47,048 bases of DNA, from NCBI RefSeq assembly GCF_012927045.1, contig NZ_JABBFW010000036.1, positions 1 through 47,048 on the forward strand. Reading direction: 5' to 3'. The DNA comes from Azohydromonas caseinilytica (lineage in GTDB: Bacteria; Pseudomonadota; Gammaproteobacteria; Burkholderiales; Burkholderiaceae_C). Under the pieces are notes generated by a model that was not told where the DNA came from, ran no database searches, and worked only from the letters and a program-made list of their open reading frames with translations. Below are positions 36,475 through 47,048 of this stretch, one piece after another (the first letter of the stretch is position 1; each line of letters opens with the position of its first letter). The position numbers and the translations under genes are program-made.

Positions 36475-37884
36475 ATGAGCAACGATCTCTGGCAACAGGG
36501 CTGCGCGCGCCTCGCAGCCGAGTTGCCCGAACAGCAGTTCAACACCTGGATTCGACCGCTGCCCCCCGCCGACGTGGCCGAGGACGGTGAGGCCACGGTG
36601 GTGAGCCTGCGGGTGCCCAACCGCTTCAAGCTCGACTGGATCCGTTCGCAGTACGCCGCGCGCATCGAGCAGGTGCTCTCCGACGTCGCCGGCAAGGCGG
36701 TGCGGCTGGAGCTGACGCTGGCCGCGCGCCCGGCTACCCCCATCGAACGCCCCGCCCCGCGCAGCACGCCCACCGCCGACCTCTTCAACGGCACGCCGCA
36801 CGCGCCGGCCGCGGGCACCGCGCCGGCGGCCCGGCCCGCGCCGCCGGCGCCGCTGCAAAACGCATTGAACCGCCTCAACCCGGCGCTGACCTTCGACACC
36901 CTCGTGCCCGGCCGCGCCAACCAGATGGCGCGCACCGCGGCGCTGCACGTGGCCGGCGCGCCGGGCCACATGTACAACCCGCTGTTCATCTACGGCGGCG
37001 TGGGCCTGGGCAAGACCCACTTGATCCACGCCGTGGGCAATGCGCTGCTCAAGGACAACCCCGAGGCGCGCATCCTGTACCTGCACGCCGAGCAGTTCAT
37101 CACCGACGTGGTGAAGAACTACCAGCGCAAGACCTTCGACGAGCTCAAGGCCAAGTACCACTCGCTGGACCTGCTGCTCATCGACGACGTGCAGTTCTTC
37201 GCCGGCAAGGAGCGCACGCAGGAGGAGTTCTTCAACGCCTTCGAGGCGCTGCTGGCCAAGCGCGCGCACATCATCATGACCAGCGACACCTATCCCAAAG
37301 GACTGGTGGACATCGACGAGCGCCTGACCAGCCGCTTCGACGCCGGCCTGACGGTGGCCATCGAGCCGCCGGAGCTGGAGATGCGCGTGGCGATCCTGAT
37401 GAAGAAGTCCGACGCGGAAGGGACGGCCATGCCCGAGGACGTGGCCTTCTTCATCGCCAAGAACGTGCGCGCCAACGTGCGCGAGCTCGAAGGCGCGCTG
37501 CGCAAGGTGCTGGCCTACTCGCGCTTCAGCCAGAAGGAAATCAACATCAACCTCGCGCGCGAGGCGCTGAAGGACCTGCTCTCCATCCAGAACCGCCAGA
37601 TCGGCGTGGAGAACATCCAGAAGACGGTGGCCGACTTCTACAAGATCAAGGTCGCCGACATGTACTCCAAGAAGCGCCCGGCCAGCATCGCGCGCCCGCG
37701 CCAGATCGCCATGTACCTGGCCAAGGAGATGACGCAGAAGAGCCTGCCCGAGATCGGCGAGCTCTTCGGCGGACGCGACCACACCACCGTGCTGCACGCC
37801 GTGCGCAAGATCGGCGGCGAGCGCCAGAAGAACACCGAGCTGAACCAGCAACTGCACGTGCTGGAGCAGACGCTCAAGGGCTGA
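36475..37884 (+). CDS. dnaA: Chromosomal replication initiator protein DnaA
   Basis: A 469-residue AAA+ initiator that binds DnaA boxes and melts the origin. Domain I ([20 protein letters not shown], about 1-80) is followed by an Ala/Pro-rich domain II linker (about 85-130), domain III with Walker A GGVGLGKT at 174-181 and LLIDDVQFF as Walker B, and domain IV with the DNA-binding signature [17 protein letters not shown] 36475 is the canonical start; an in-frame ATG at 36457 would add MKEFST. A DnaA-box-like sequence abuts the start, suggesting autoregulation. Confidence 0.98.
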   Translation: MSNDLWQQGCARLAAELPEQQFNTWIRPLPPADVAEDGEATVVSLRVPNRFKLDWIRSQYAARIEQVLSDVAGKAVRLELTLAARPATPIERPAPRSTPTADLFNGTPHAPAAGTAPAARPAPPAPLQNALNRLNPALTFDTLVPGRANQMARTAALHVAGAPGHMYNPLFIYGGVGLGKTHLIHAVGNALLKDNPEARILYLHAEQFITDVVKNYQRKTFDELKAKYHSLDLLLIDDVQFFAGKERTQEEFFNAFEALLAKRAHIIMTSDTYPKGLVDIDERLTSRFDAGLTVAIEPPELEMRVAILMKKSDAEGTAMPEDVAFFIAKNVRANVRELEGALRKVLAYSRFSQKEININLAREALKDLLSIQNRQIGVENIQKTVADFYKIKVADMYSKKRPASIARPRQIAMYLAKEMTQKSLPEIGELFGGRDHTTVLHAVRKIGGERQKNTELNQQLHVLEQTLKG

Positions 37885-38149
37885 GGCCGCTCGGGTTGAG
37901 AGCCCCGGTTTCGCCCCCATCTGCCAAGGCTCGGACAACTAACGTCCGGGCGTTGCGGAGGCGAACGGGGCGGGTGGGCCGACAGCGCGTTCGCGGCCTC
38001 CTCCGGTGGCGCGCCGCGCCCTCTTCCCGGCTTGACAGCCGCCTCGCGCTGCCCTTGCCGGCCCGCGGCGCGCTGCTTGCCGGCAGGTGAAAGGCGCCCG
38101 CGCCGGGCGAAAATAGACGGATTTCCCAAATCAAAGCAAAGAGGACGAC

Positions 38150-39262
38150 ATGATTGTTCTGAAGGCACCCCAGGAACAACTGCTGGGGGCGCTGCAGGCG
38201 GTCTCCGGCATCGTCGAGCGCCGCCACACGCTGCCGATCCTCGCCAACGTGCTGCTGCGCAAGAACGGCGACGACATCGAGCTCACCACCAGCGACCTGG
38301 AGATCCAGGTCCGCACCCACGCGCAGCTCGGCGGCGACGCCGGCACCTTCGCCACCACCGTCGGTGCGCGCAAGCTCATCGACATCCTGCGCACCCTCCC
38401 GGCCGACCAGCTCGTGTCGCTGTCGGCCAGCCAGAACAAGCTCGCGCTGCAGGGCGGCAAGAGCCGCTTCACGCTCCAGACGCTGCCGGCCGAGGACTTC
38501 CCGCTGGTGCAGGAAGCGTCGGACTACGGCCCGGCCTTCTCGGTGCCGCAGAAGACGCTGCGCGACCTGATCGACCAGGTGCACTTCGCCATGGCGGTGC
38601 ACGACATCCGCTACTACCTCAACGGCATCCTGTTCGTGGCCGAGGGCAAGAAGCTCACGCTGGTGGCCACCGACGGCCACCGCCTGGCGCTGGCCCAGGC
38701 CACGCTGGAGACGGAGATCCCGAAGCAGGAGGTAATCCTGCCGCGCAAGACCGTGCTGGAGCTGATGCGGCTGCTCAAGGACGGCAAGGAGGACGCCGCC
38801 ATCGAGATGAGTTTCGCGGGCAACCAGGCCAAGTTCGCGTTCTCGGGCATGGAATTCGTCACCAAGCTGGTCGAGGGCAAGTTCCCCGACTACAACCGCG
38901 TCATCCCCAAGAACCACCGCAACAGCGTCACGCTGGGCCGCGCGCCGCTGCTGGCGAGCCTGCAGCGCGCCGCGATCATGACCAGCGACAAGTTCAAGGG
39001 CGTGCGCGTCAACATCGAGCCCGGGCTGCTGCGCATCGCCTCCAGCAACGCCGAGCAGGAAGAGGCCAAGGAGGAGCTGGAGATCGACTACAACGGCGAC
39101 GCCATCGAGATCGGCTTCAACGTGACGTACCTGATGGATGCGCTGGCCAACATGGACCAGGACATGGTCAAGGTCGAGCTGCAGGACGCCAACGCCAGCG
39201 CGCTGATCACGGTCCCGGAACGTGACGACTTCAAATATGTCGTGATGCCCATGCGCATCTGA
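38150..39262 (+). CDS. dnaN: DNA polymerase III subunit beta (sliding clamp)
   Basis: A 370-residue clamp that tethers the replicative polymerase to DNA. It opens MIVLKAPQEQLLGALQAVSG, contains LPILANVLLR and ATDGHRLALAQ, and ends with the family's YVVMPMRI. AAAGAGG precedes the ATG. The 265-base gap after dnaA holds a TTGACA hexamer (38032-38037), but no matching -10; an independent dnaN promoter is possible. Confidence 0.98.
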   Translation: MIVLKAPQEQLLGALQAVSGIVERRHTLPILANVLLRKNGDDIELTTSDLEIQVRTHAQLGGDAGTFATTVGARKLIDILRTLPADQLVSLSASQNKLALQGGKSRFTLQTLPAEDFPLVQEASDYGPAFSVPQKTLRDLIDQVHFAMAVHDIRYYLNGILFVAEGKKLTLVATDGHRLALAQATLETEIPKQEVILPRKTVLELMRLLKDGKEDAAIEMSFAGNQAKFAFSGMEFVTKLVEGKFPDYNRVIPKNHRNSVTLGRAPLLASLQRAAIMTSDKFKGVRVNIEPGLLRIASSNAEQEEAKEELEIDYNGDAIEIGFNVTYLMDALANMDQDMVKVELQDANASALITVPERDDFKYVVMPMRI

Positions 39263-41860
<2,598 letters not shown>

Positions 41861-41869
41861 CGCTATTCG

Positions 41870-43624
41870 ATGGAGCAAGCCGCGCTGCTTGAAACACTGG
41901 AGCGCCTGCGTGGCTTGCCACGCGAGGCTGCTTCAGTGGAATTCAAGCTCAACCTGAACCAGCCAGACGAAATTGGCCAGTACCTGTCGGCGCTCGCCAA
42001 TTCGGCTGTTCTGGAAGGGCATGAGCGAGCCTGGTTGGTCTGGGGCGTGGATGACCAAAGCCATGAAGTCAAGGGCACGACCCTCGATCCATTCTCATTG
42101 AAGGTCAAGGGGGGCAACCAAGCTTTCATCATGTGGTTGCAGCAGATGACTGCGCCGCGGGCTGACTTTGAATTTCACGCGCTGGCCCACCCACAAGGCC
42201 AGGTGATATTGCTGGAGATACACCCGCCACGAAACGCACCCATTGCCTTCCAGAATGTGCGTTATGTGCGCATCGATAGCCACAAGACCAAGCTGTCGGA
42301 GCATCCTGATAAAGAAGCTCGGCTCTGGGCGCGGCTGGGGCAGAAAGAGGACTGGACCGGTGAATTGGTGCCCGGGGCCACACTGGACGATCTGGACCCA
42401 GAGGCGCTGGACGTGGCGCGGCAACGGTTTGCCGAGTATTTGGTGAAAAGCGAGCCGGACGTGTCGCGCCATGCACGCTTGCGGGAGGAGGCCGCTGCCT
42501 GGTCAATTCCTACGCTGCTCAACAAAGCACAAATCACCAAGCAAGGACGGGTCACGCGCTCAGCGCTGTTGCTGCTTGGCCGCGACGAGGCTGCCCACTT
42601 TCTGAACCCGGTCGATACCAAGATCAGCTGGGTTTTGCGGGATGAACGCAATGGCACGGTGACGTCGCAGCACTATGGCTTGCCCATGCTGCTGGCCACT
42701 GAAAAGGTATTTGGCCGCATCCGCAACGAGACGGTGGACCATATGCCTGACGGTACGCTGTTTCCCACGCCCGTACCTTGGTATGACGCCTTTGTTATTC
42801 GTGAAGCCCTGCACAACTGCGTGGCCCATCAGGATTATCGCCTGGGCGGAAAAATCAACGTGGTGGAGCATCCGGACAAGCTCGTCCTGAGCAATCTGGG
42901 CCAGTTCATTCCTCCAAGCGTGGAATGGATGCTGGAGCATGAGTCTCCTCCGGAGCATTACCGCAACCAGTGGCTGATCAACGGCATGATCCGGCTGCGC
43001 ATGATCGAGCAGGTCGGCAGCGGTATTCGCCGGATGTTCCAGACCCAGCGGGACCGCTTTTTTCCACTGCCGGATTACGCCTTTGAATCCTCGTCGCTGG
43101 GATACCCGCGCGTTGAGCTGACCATCACCCGGCAGTTGCTGGATAGCCACTACACCCAGGCGCTCATGCGCAGGAGTGATTTGACGCTGCGCCAAGTGCT
43201 GCTGCTCGACAAGGTGCAAAAGCGCCATTCCATCACTGCCGATGAGGCTCGGGAACTGCGACAGCTGAAACTCATCGAGGGACGGGCTCCCAATTACTTC
43301 ATTGCGGCCAAGGTGGCGGATTGGACGGACCAGAAGGCCCGATACATCCACAACCGCGGGTTTGACGACGATTACTACCGCAAGCTGATCCTGGACTACC
43401 TGGAAAAGTATGGCCAGGCGAGCCGGCAGGATCTCGACAAGCTGATCCTGCCCAAACTGCCCGACGTGCTCGATGACGAACGCAGGCACAACAAGTTGCG
43501 CAACCTGCTGCAGGCGATGCGGCGTGAAGGGTGGATTCGGCGGGAAGGACCCAAAGCCGCTCCGATCTGGAAGGCCTGCCTGCAGGAACGCTTTGCTAAA
43601 GCAGCGCCGTCTAGCAATGCTTAG
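41870..43624 (+). CDS. AlbA/schlafen-type ATP-binding protein with C-terminal helix-turn-helix (COG2865-like)
   Basis: A 584-residue protein. An AlbA_2-type domain at the N-terminus (about 10-140) contains EAASVEFKLNLNQPDEIGQY and LANSAVLEGHERAWLVWGV; a middle GHKL-like HATPase segment has FVIREALHNCVAHQDYRLGG and LVLSNLGQFIPPS, then QVGSGIRRMF; the C-terminus (about 430-570) looks like winged-helix DNA-binding modules. Such proteins often sit in type I restriction loci, and their role there is unsettled (regulation or defence). Codon use is less GC-biased than gyrB, suggesting transfer. It starts nine bases after the gyrB stop without its own clear promoter. Confidence 0.82.
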   Translation: MEQAALLETLERLRGLPREAASVEFKLNLNQPDEIGQYLSALANSAVLEGHERAWLVWGVDDQSHEVKGTTLDPFSLKVKGGNQAFIMWLQQMTAPRADFEFHALAHPQGQVILLEIHPPRNAPIAFQNVRYVRIDSHKTKLSEHPDKEARLWARLGQKEDWTGELVPGATLDDLDPEALDVARQRFAEYLVKSEPDVSRHARLREEAAAWSIPTLLNKAQITKQGRVTRSALLLLGRDEAAHFLNPVDTKISWVLRDERNGTVTSQHYGLPMLLATEKVFGRIRNETVDHMPDGTLFPTPVPWYDAFVIREALHNCVAHQDYRLGGKINVVEHPDKLVLSNLGQFIPPSVEWMLEHESPPEHYRNQWLINGMIRLRMIEQVGSGIRRMFQTQRDRFFPLPDYAFESSSLGYPRVELTITRQLLDSHYTQALMRRSDLTLRQVLLLDKVQKRHSITADEARELRQLKLIEGRAPNYFIAAKVADWTDQKARYIHNRGFDDDYYRKLILDYLEKYGQASRQDLDKLILPKLPDVLDDERRHNKLRNLLQAMRREGWIRREGPKAAPIWKACLQERFAKAAPSSNA

Positions 43625-43684
43625 CAAAGATGGTAATGCTAAGTTGTTGTTTTCATTGATATCTAAGCCGATATCGGCGCTAAG
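43620..43684. promoter_or_regulatory. Cluster of short palindromes after the AlbA-type gene
   Basis: CTTAGC/GCTAAG form an inverted repeat (43620-43643) starting in the gene's stop codon; GCTAAG recurs at 43679-43684. GATATC appears twice (43658-43663 and 43670-43675), the second inside the perfect palindrome GCCGATATCGGC (43667-43678). The stretch is AT-rich. It could be an operator; nothing identifies the binder. Confidence 0.35.
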
Positions 43685-43689
43685 CTTCG

Positions 43690-43909
43690 GGCAGGCTTCA
43701 AGCCATGGAGCACGGCAGCAGCCGGCCCGGTAGGCGCGTGCCACGGCGGAGCAGGTGCGAAGGCTTGTGCCCGTCATGCTTGCGCAACGCGATGCGAGCC
43801 CAGGGCTTGGGTTCTCACCGCAGGCCGGGCACTGCTTGTGGCAACGGCGACGACATGCGGCCCGAACCGGGCCAAGAACTCAACAGGGCCGGCCCATGCC
43901 GGCCTTTTT
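43690..43909 (+). ncRNA. Candidate structured non-coding RNA upstream of hsdM
   Basis: About 200 GC-rich bases with no credible reading frame fold into successive hairpins on the plus strand: GAGCCCA/TGGGTTC (43796-43814, one G-U pair), GGCCCG-AAC-CGGGCC (43859-43873), and a terminator GGCCGGC/GCCGGCC plus five T (43887-43909). Other pairings are likely upstream. The 5' end is unknown. It could be a small RNA, or only the extended 3' untranslated region of the AlbA-type gene. Confidence 0.4.
43887..43909 (+). terminator. Rho-independent terminator 30 bp before hsdM
   Basis: Perfect GGCCGGC/GCCGGCC stem with loop CCAT (43887-43904), then TTTTT. It lies within the candidate RNA and would separate hsdM transcription from upstream genes, leaving only about 30 bases for an hsdM promoter. 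Confidence 0.9.
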
Positions 43910-43938
43910 ACCTGTTTTCCTGACCAGAATTTCCGGGA

Positions 43939-46230
43939 ATGAAAAACTACGAAGCTCTCAAACAGCAAGGCGATGTCATCTGGAACATCGCCAATATCCT
44001 GCGTGGTCCGTATCGCCCACCGCAGTACCGGCGCGTGATGATTCCGCTCACGGTGCTGCGCCGCCTGGACTGCGTTCTGGAAGAAAGTAAGGACGCCGTC
44101 CTTACTCGCTACAAGGCACTCAAGGCCTCCGGCAAGCATGACGAAATCACCATTGAAAAAATGGTGAACCACCAGTTCAAGCTGAGCTTCTTCAATACCA
44201 GCGAGTTCACCTTCCAGAAGCTTCTGGGCGATCCGGACAAGCTGGCGGCCAACCTTATCAATTTTATTGCCGGTTTCTCGTCCAACGCGCGCAAGATCCT
44301 CGAAAAATTCAAGTTTGAGGAAGAAATCCATAGGCTGGATGAGTTCAACCGGCTTTTCGAGGTGGTCCAGGCCGTGGCTGGGGTGAACCTGCACCCGAAC
44401 CGCATCAGCAACATCGAAATGGGCTACCTGTTCGAAGACCTGGTGCGGCGCTTCAATGAACAGGCCAATGAGGAGGCGGGCGACCATTTCACGCCCCGCG
44501 AAGTGATCAAGCTCATGGTGAACGTGCTGTTTGCCCATGATGACCTGGTATTCCGCGAAGGCAAGCTGATCAAGATTTACGACCCGACCTGTGGGACGGG
44601 TGGCATGCTCTCGGAGTCGGAAAAACTCATCCTGGACCCGCAATTTGGTCTCAATCCCAGCGCGAATCTGAAACTGTATGGGCAGGAATACAATTCCGAG
44701 TCTTACGCCATTTGCGGATCAGATCTAATGATCAAGGGCGAAGACGTTTCCCATATCGTCTTTGGTAACACCCTGGGTACCGGAAAATCCAAGGAAGATT
44801 TTGTTGACGGCGACGGGCATCCGGGTCAGCTTTTCCACTATATGCTGGCCAATCCTCCCTTCGGCGTGGAGTGGAAGCCGGAAAAGGACAAGGTCACTGG
44901 CGAGCACAACGAGCTGGGATTCAGGGGGCGATTCGGCCCTGGTCTGCCGCGCATCAACGATGGTGCGCTGCTGTTCCTGCTGCACATGATTTCCAAGATG
45001 CAGCCCTCTCCGGCCCAAGGAGGCGAGGGCTCGCGTATCGCGGTGGTCTTCAACGGCTCGCCGCTTTTCACCGGGGATGCCGGCAGTGGCGAGAGCAATA
45101 TCCGGCGCTGGATCATCGAAAACGACATGCTGGAAGCGGTAATCGGCCTGCCCGACCAACTCTTCTACAATACCGGCATTTCCACCTACGTCTGGATCGT
45201 CACCAACCGCAAGCCGCCCGAGCGGGCCGGCAAGGTGCAATTGATCAACGGCGTCGAATTCGCACGCCGGATGAAGAAAAGCCTGGGCGACAAGCGCAAG
45301 CGCCTGGGCGACGGTACGGACGGCAGCTCCGAGCGCAAGGACGGCTCGCCCGACCATATCGCTATGCTCACGCGCCTGTATCACGGCTTCCAGCACGACG
45401 TGCGCATGACGCTGGCGGACATCGGGACCAATATCGACCCGCAGCGTGACCAGAGCCAGTCCTTGTGCGTGAGCAAGGTATTGCGCAACCAGGAATTCGG
45501 GTATTTGAAAATCACGGTGGAGCGGCCGCTGCGGCTCAATTTCGCGGTCACGAATGAGCGTATTCGGCGTGCCAGCCGAATGGGCGCATTTGCCGGCCTT
45601 GCAATTTCGCGCAAGCGCAAGAACAAGGCGGAAATCGAGCAGGAAATCCTGGTGGGCCGCAAGGCGCAGGCCGCGGTCCTGCGCGTGCTGCGGGGCATGA
45701 AGCGTGATTTCGCCCATGGCGAGCTGGTCAAGGACCGCGAGGTGTTCGACAAGCAGCTCACGGCTGCCTTCAAGGCCGCGGAGCTGCCGCTGGATGCCGG
45801 GCTGAAGGCCGCCCTGCTGGCCCCGGGTAGCTTGGGCGAAAAGGACCCCAAGGCCGAAATCTGCTGGAACAGGAAGGGTGAGTCCGAGCCCGATCCTGAC
45901 CTGCGCGACACCGAGAACGTGCCGCTGCCTCTGGATATTCCGCTGCCGCTGCCCCTGGATTACGAGAGCAAGAAGAACAAGGGCAAGGTGGATCTGGAGC
46001 CCTTGCTGGCGCTGGTGCAGGACCACTGCGAGGCTTACTTGAAAGCCGAGGTGCTGCCTTATCACGAGGATGCTTGGATCGACCACGGCAAGACCAAGGT
46101 GGGCTACGAGATTCCGTTCAACCGCCATTTCTACGAATACCAGCCGCCGCGTCCGCTGGAGGACATCCAGAAGGACATCGAAGCTCTGGAGCGGGACATC
46201 ATGGCCATGCTCAAGGAGGTCACGGCGTGA
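43939..46230 (+). CDS. hsdM: Type I restriction-modification system DNA methyltransferase subunit
   Basis: A 763-residue N6-adenine methylase. An N-terminal helical domain (about 5-130) is followed by the methyltransferase domain (about 140-480), with SAM motif DPTCGTGG at 215-222 and the catalytic NPPFG at 305-309. Beyond about residue 480 lies a long C-terminal region absent from the 529-residue E. coli HsdM; long HsdM forms of this type exist, and its function is unknown. The stop overlaps the hsdS GTG (GTGA). HsdR is not in the window. With a truncated HsdS, its target specificity may be altered or lost. Confidence 0.93.
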   Translation: MKNYEALKQQGDVIWNIANILRGPYRPPQYRRVMIPLTVLRRLDCVLEESKDAVLTRYKALKASGKHDEITIEKMVNHQFKLSFFNTSEFTFQKLLGDPDKLAANLINFIAGFSSNARKILEKFKFEEEIHRLDEFNRLFEVVQAVAGVNLHPNRISNIEMGYLFEDLVRRFNEQANEEAGDHFTPREVIKLMVNVLFAHDDLVFREGKLIKIYDPTCGTGGMLSESEKLILDPQFGLNPSANLKLYGQEYNSESYAICGSDLMIKGEDVSHIVFGNTLGTGKSKEDFVDGDGHPGQLFHYMLANPPFGVEWKPEKDKVTGEHNELGFRGRFGPGLPRINDGALLFLLHMISKMQPSPAQGGEGSRIAVVFNGSPLFTGDAGSGESNIRRWIIENDMLEAVIGLPDQLFYNTGISTYVWIVTNRKPPERAGKVQLINGVEFARRMKKSLGDKRKRLGDGTDGSSERKDGSPDHIAMLTRLYHGFQHDVRMTLADIGTNIDPQRDQSQSLCVSKVLRNQEFGYLKITVERPLRLNFAVTNERIRRASRMGAFAGLAISRKRKNKAEIEQEILVGRKAQAAVLRVLRGMKRDFAHGELVKDREVFDKQLTAAFKAAELPLDAGLKAALLAPGSLGEKDPKAEICWNRKGESEPDPDLRDTENVPLPLDIPLPLPLDYESKKNKGKVDLEPLLALVQDHCEAYLKAEVLPYHEDAWIDHGKTKVGYEIPFNRHFYEYQPPRPLEDIQKDIEALERDIMAMLKEVTA

Positions 46231-46934
46231 AGGTTTTGAAGAAGACACCCACTGAGCAGGACGCAGCAGTGGTTCAAATGTGTTTGGATCCGACTGAGGT
46301 GCCTTCGGAAAGTAGAAAGGGCAACCGGTATCCGGCCTATCCAGTCTATAAACCAAGTGGAATTTACTGGTTGCCGAAGGTCCCGCAAAACTGGACGGTT
46401 CATCGCTTGAAGTGGTCTATTACGGCGTGTGAAAACGGTGCATGGGGCGAAGATCCCGACGGCGGGCAAGATGATGTTGTTTGTCTTCGTGTTGCTGATT
46501 TCAATCGGGATAAATTTACTGTTGATAACGTTAATCTAACGTTTAGAGCTATTGATGAACGCCATCGCAAGGAAAGAGGCGTTCAGAAGGGAGACTTGCT
46601 TATTGAGAAGTCAGGTGGAGGAGAGAAACAATTGGTCGGGTGCGTAGTGCGCTTCGATCATGATTTTCCAGCAGTTACCTCTAACTTTGTGGCAAGGATG
46701 CCTATCGCAGATAATCAGTGTTCGCGTTATTGGGCCTACGCTCATGCTGCACTTTATATGGGGCGTTTAAACTATCCTGCGATAAAGCAAACAACTGGTA
46801 TTCAAAACCTTGATACGGGCGAGTACTTGAATAACAAAATTGCCTACCCGCCGCTGTCAGAGCAAGAAAAAATTGCTGCTTTTTTAGATTGGAAGACTGC
46901 TCAGATAGATGAAATTCTTTCTAAGAAGTTCTAA
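46227..46934 (+). CDS. hsdS: Type I restriction-modification specificity subunit, truncated by an IS element
   Basis: Only 235 residues, against about 400-450 for a full HsdS. A single target-recognition domain is present (about 30-200; YWLPKVPQNWTVHRLKWS start and TTGIQNLDTGEYLNNKIAYP end), followed by the first half of the conserved helix, LSEQEKIAAFLDWKTAQIDE. The frame then stops (KKF, stop) where IS5-like sequence begins. GTG 46227 overlaps the hsdM stop. This stretch is markedly AT-richer than the rest of the window. A half-HsdS can in known cases work as a dimer; here the helix is cut short, so function is uncertain. Confidence 0.85.
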   Translation: MKVLKKTPTEQDAAVVQMCLDPTEVPSESRKGNRYPAYPVYKPSGIYWLPKVPQNWTVHRLKWSITACENGAWGEDPDGGQDDVVCLRVADFNRDKFTVDNVNLTFRAIDERHRKERGVQKGDLLIEKSGGGEKQLVGCVVRFDHDFPAVTSNFVARMPIADNQCSRYWAYAHAALYMGRLNYPAIKQTTGIQNLDTGEYLNNKIAYPPLSEQEKIAAFLDWKTAQIDEILSKKF

Positions 46935-47048
46935 CTTTTTGGCCTACGAGGGCAGCAAGTGGTTCCAGCAAATGAGCGCGCAGCCCAGGGTCACAAAGGC
47001 CTGATGGATGTCGGCACGGCGCTCAAAGCGCGTGCGCAGCCGGCGCAT
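46921..47048. mobile_element. IS5-family-like insertion sequence, one end (runs off the window)
   Basis: The hsdS frame breaks at this point and an oppositely oriented transposase end follows. CTAA, an IS5-type target motif, occurs at 46921-46924 and 46931-46934, so the exact junction is uncertain. The terminal inverted repeat cannot be verified without the other end. Confidence 0.65.
46944..47048 (-). CDS. IS5 family transposase, C-terminal end (partial)
   Basis: The last 34 codons, read on the minus strand, give RRLRTRFERRADIHQAFVTL and then GCALICWNHLLPS before a TAG at 46946-46944. The pattern of RYERRxDIHQAF followed by a hydrophobic CALICW helix is the C-terminus of IS5-group DDE transposases. 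The rest lies beyond the window. Confidence 0.8.
   Translation of the reverse strand: MRRLRTRFERRADIHQAFVTLGCALICWNHLLPS

Noticed and set aside
43774-44643. Long minus-strand open frame opposite the start of hsdM
   Set aside because: It is the antisense of a clear methylase gene and of the hairpin-rich spacer; no family is recognisable.

Overview
This window is GC-rich bacterial chromosome from the replication-origin neighbourhood of a betaproteobacterium, most likely Comamonadaceae (Burkholderiales). The evidence is the rpmH-rnpA-yidD-yidC-mnmE block diverging from dnaA-dnaN-gyrB, the argS/SPOR/dsbA and lptA-lptB-rpoN arrangements, the kdsD-kdsC-lptC cluster, and the protein sequences. The genus cannot be fixed by eye.

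Layout. 0-5.2 kb: the 3' end of pntB with a terminator, a FadD-type acyl-CoA ligase, a TSUP transporter, rsmE and a THUMP RNA methyltransferase. 5.08-5.17 kb: an inverted pair of REP-like palindromes. 5.2-11.4 kb (minus strand): rpoN, lptB, lptA, dsbA, a SPOR protein and argS. 11.5-13.3 kb: a Ser/Thr kinase fused to a cyclic-nucleotide-binding domain, and a two-repeat PsiF protein. 13.5-17.5 kb: a LysR regulator diverging from a type II 2-haloacid dehalogenase and malate synthase G. 17.6-22.5 kb: DUF2062, a DksA-like protein, a geranylgeranyl-reductase-family flavoprotein, a class II glutamine amidotransferase, an HDOD protein and a second TSUP transporter. 22.6-25.7 kb: a GMC oxidoreductase and a glycine-rich RRM protein. 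25.7-30.8 kb: SDR, lptC, kdsC and kdsD on the minus strand, diverging from a Kef-type antiporter. 30.8-41.9 kb: a NUDIX protein, then the origin core (mnmE, yidC, yidD, rnpA, rpmH / dnaA, dnaN, gyrB).

From 41.87 kb base and codon use change and an accessory, defence-type block begins 9 bp after gyrB: an AlbA/schlafen-like ATP-binding protein (resembling COG2865), an apparent structured non-coding RNA ending in a terminator, a type I methylase hsdM, and an hsdS cut after its first recognition domain by an IS5-like element whose transposase end closes the window. No hsdR is visible.

The most interesting points are the half-length HsdS, the hairpin-rich segment between the AlbA protein and hsdM, and an unusually long convergent gap (31.46-31.98 kb) holding DnaA-box-like sequences. 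That gap is a possible origin component separate from the dnaA promoter region. Most of the rest is ordinary housekeeping DNA.
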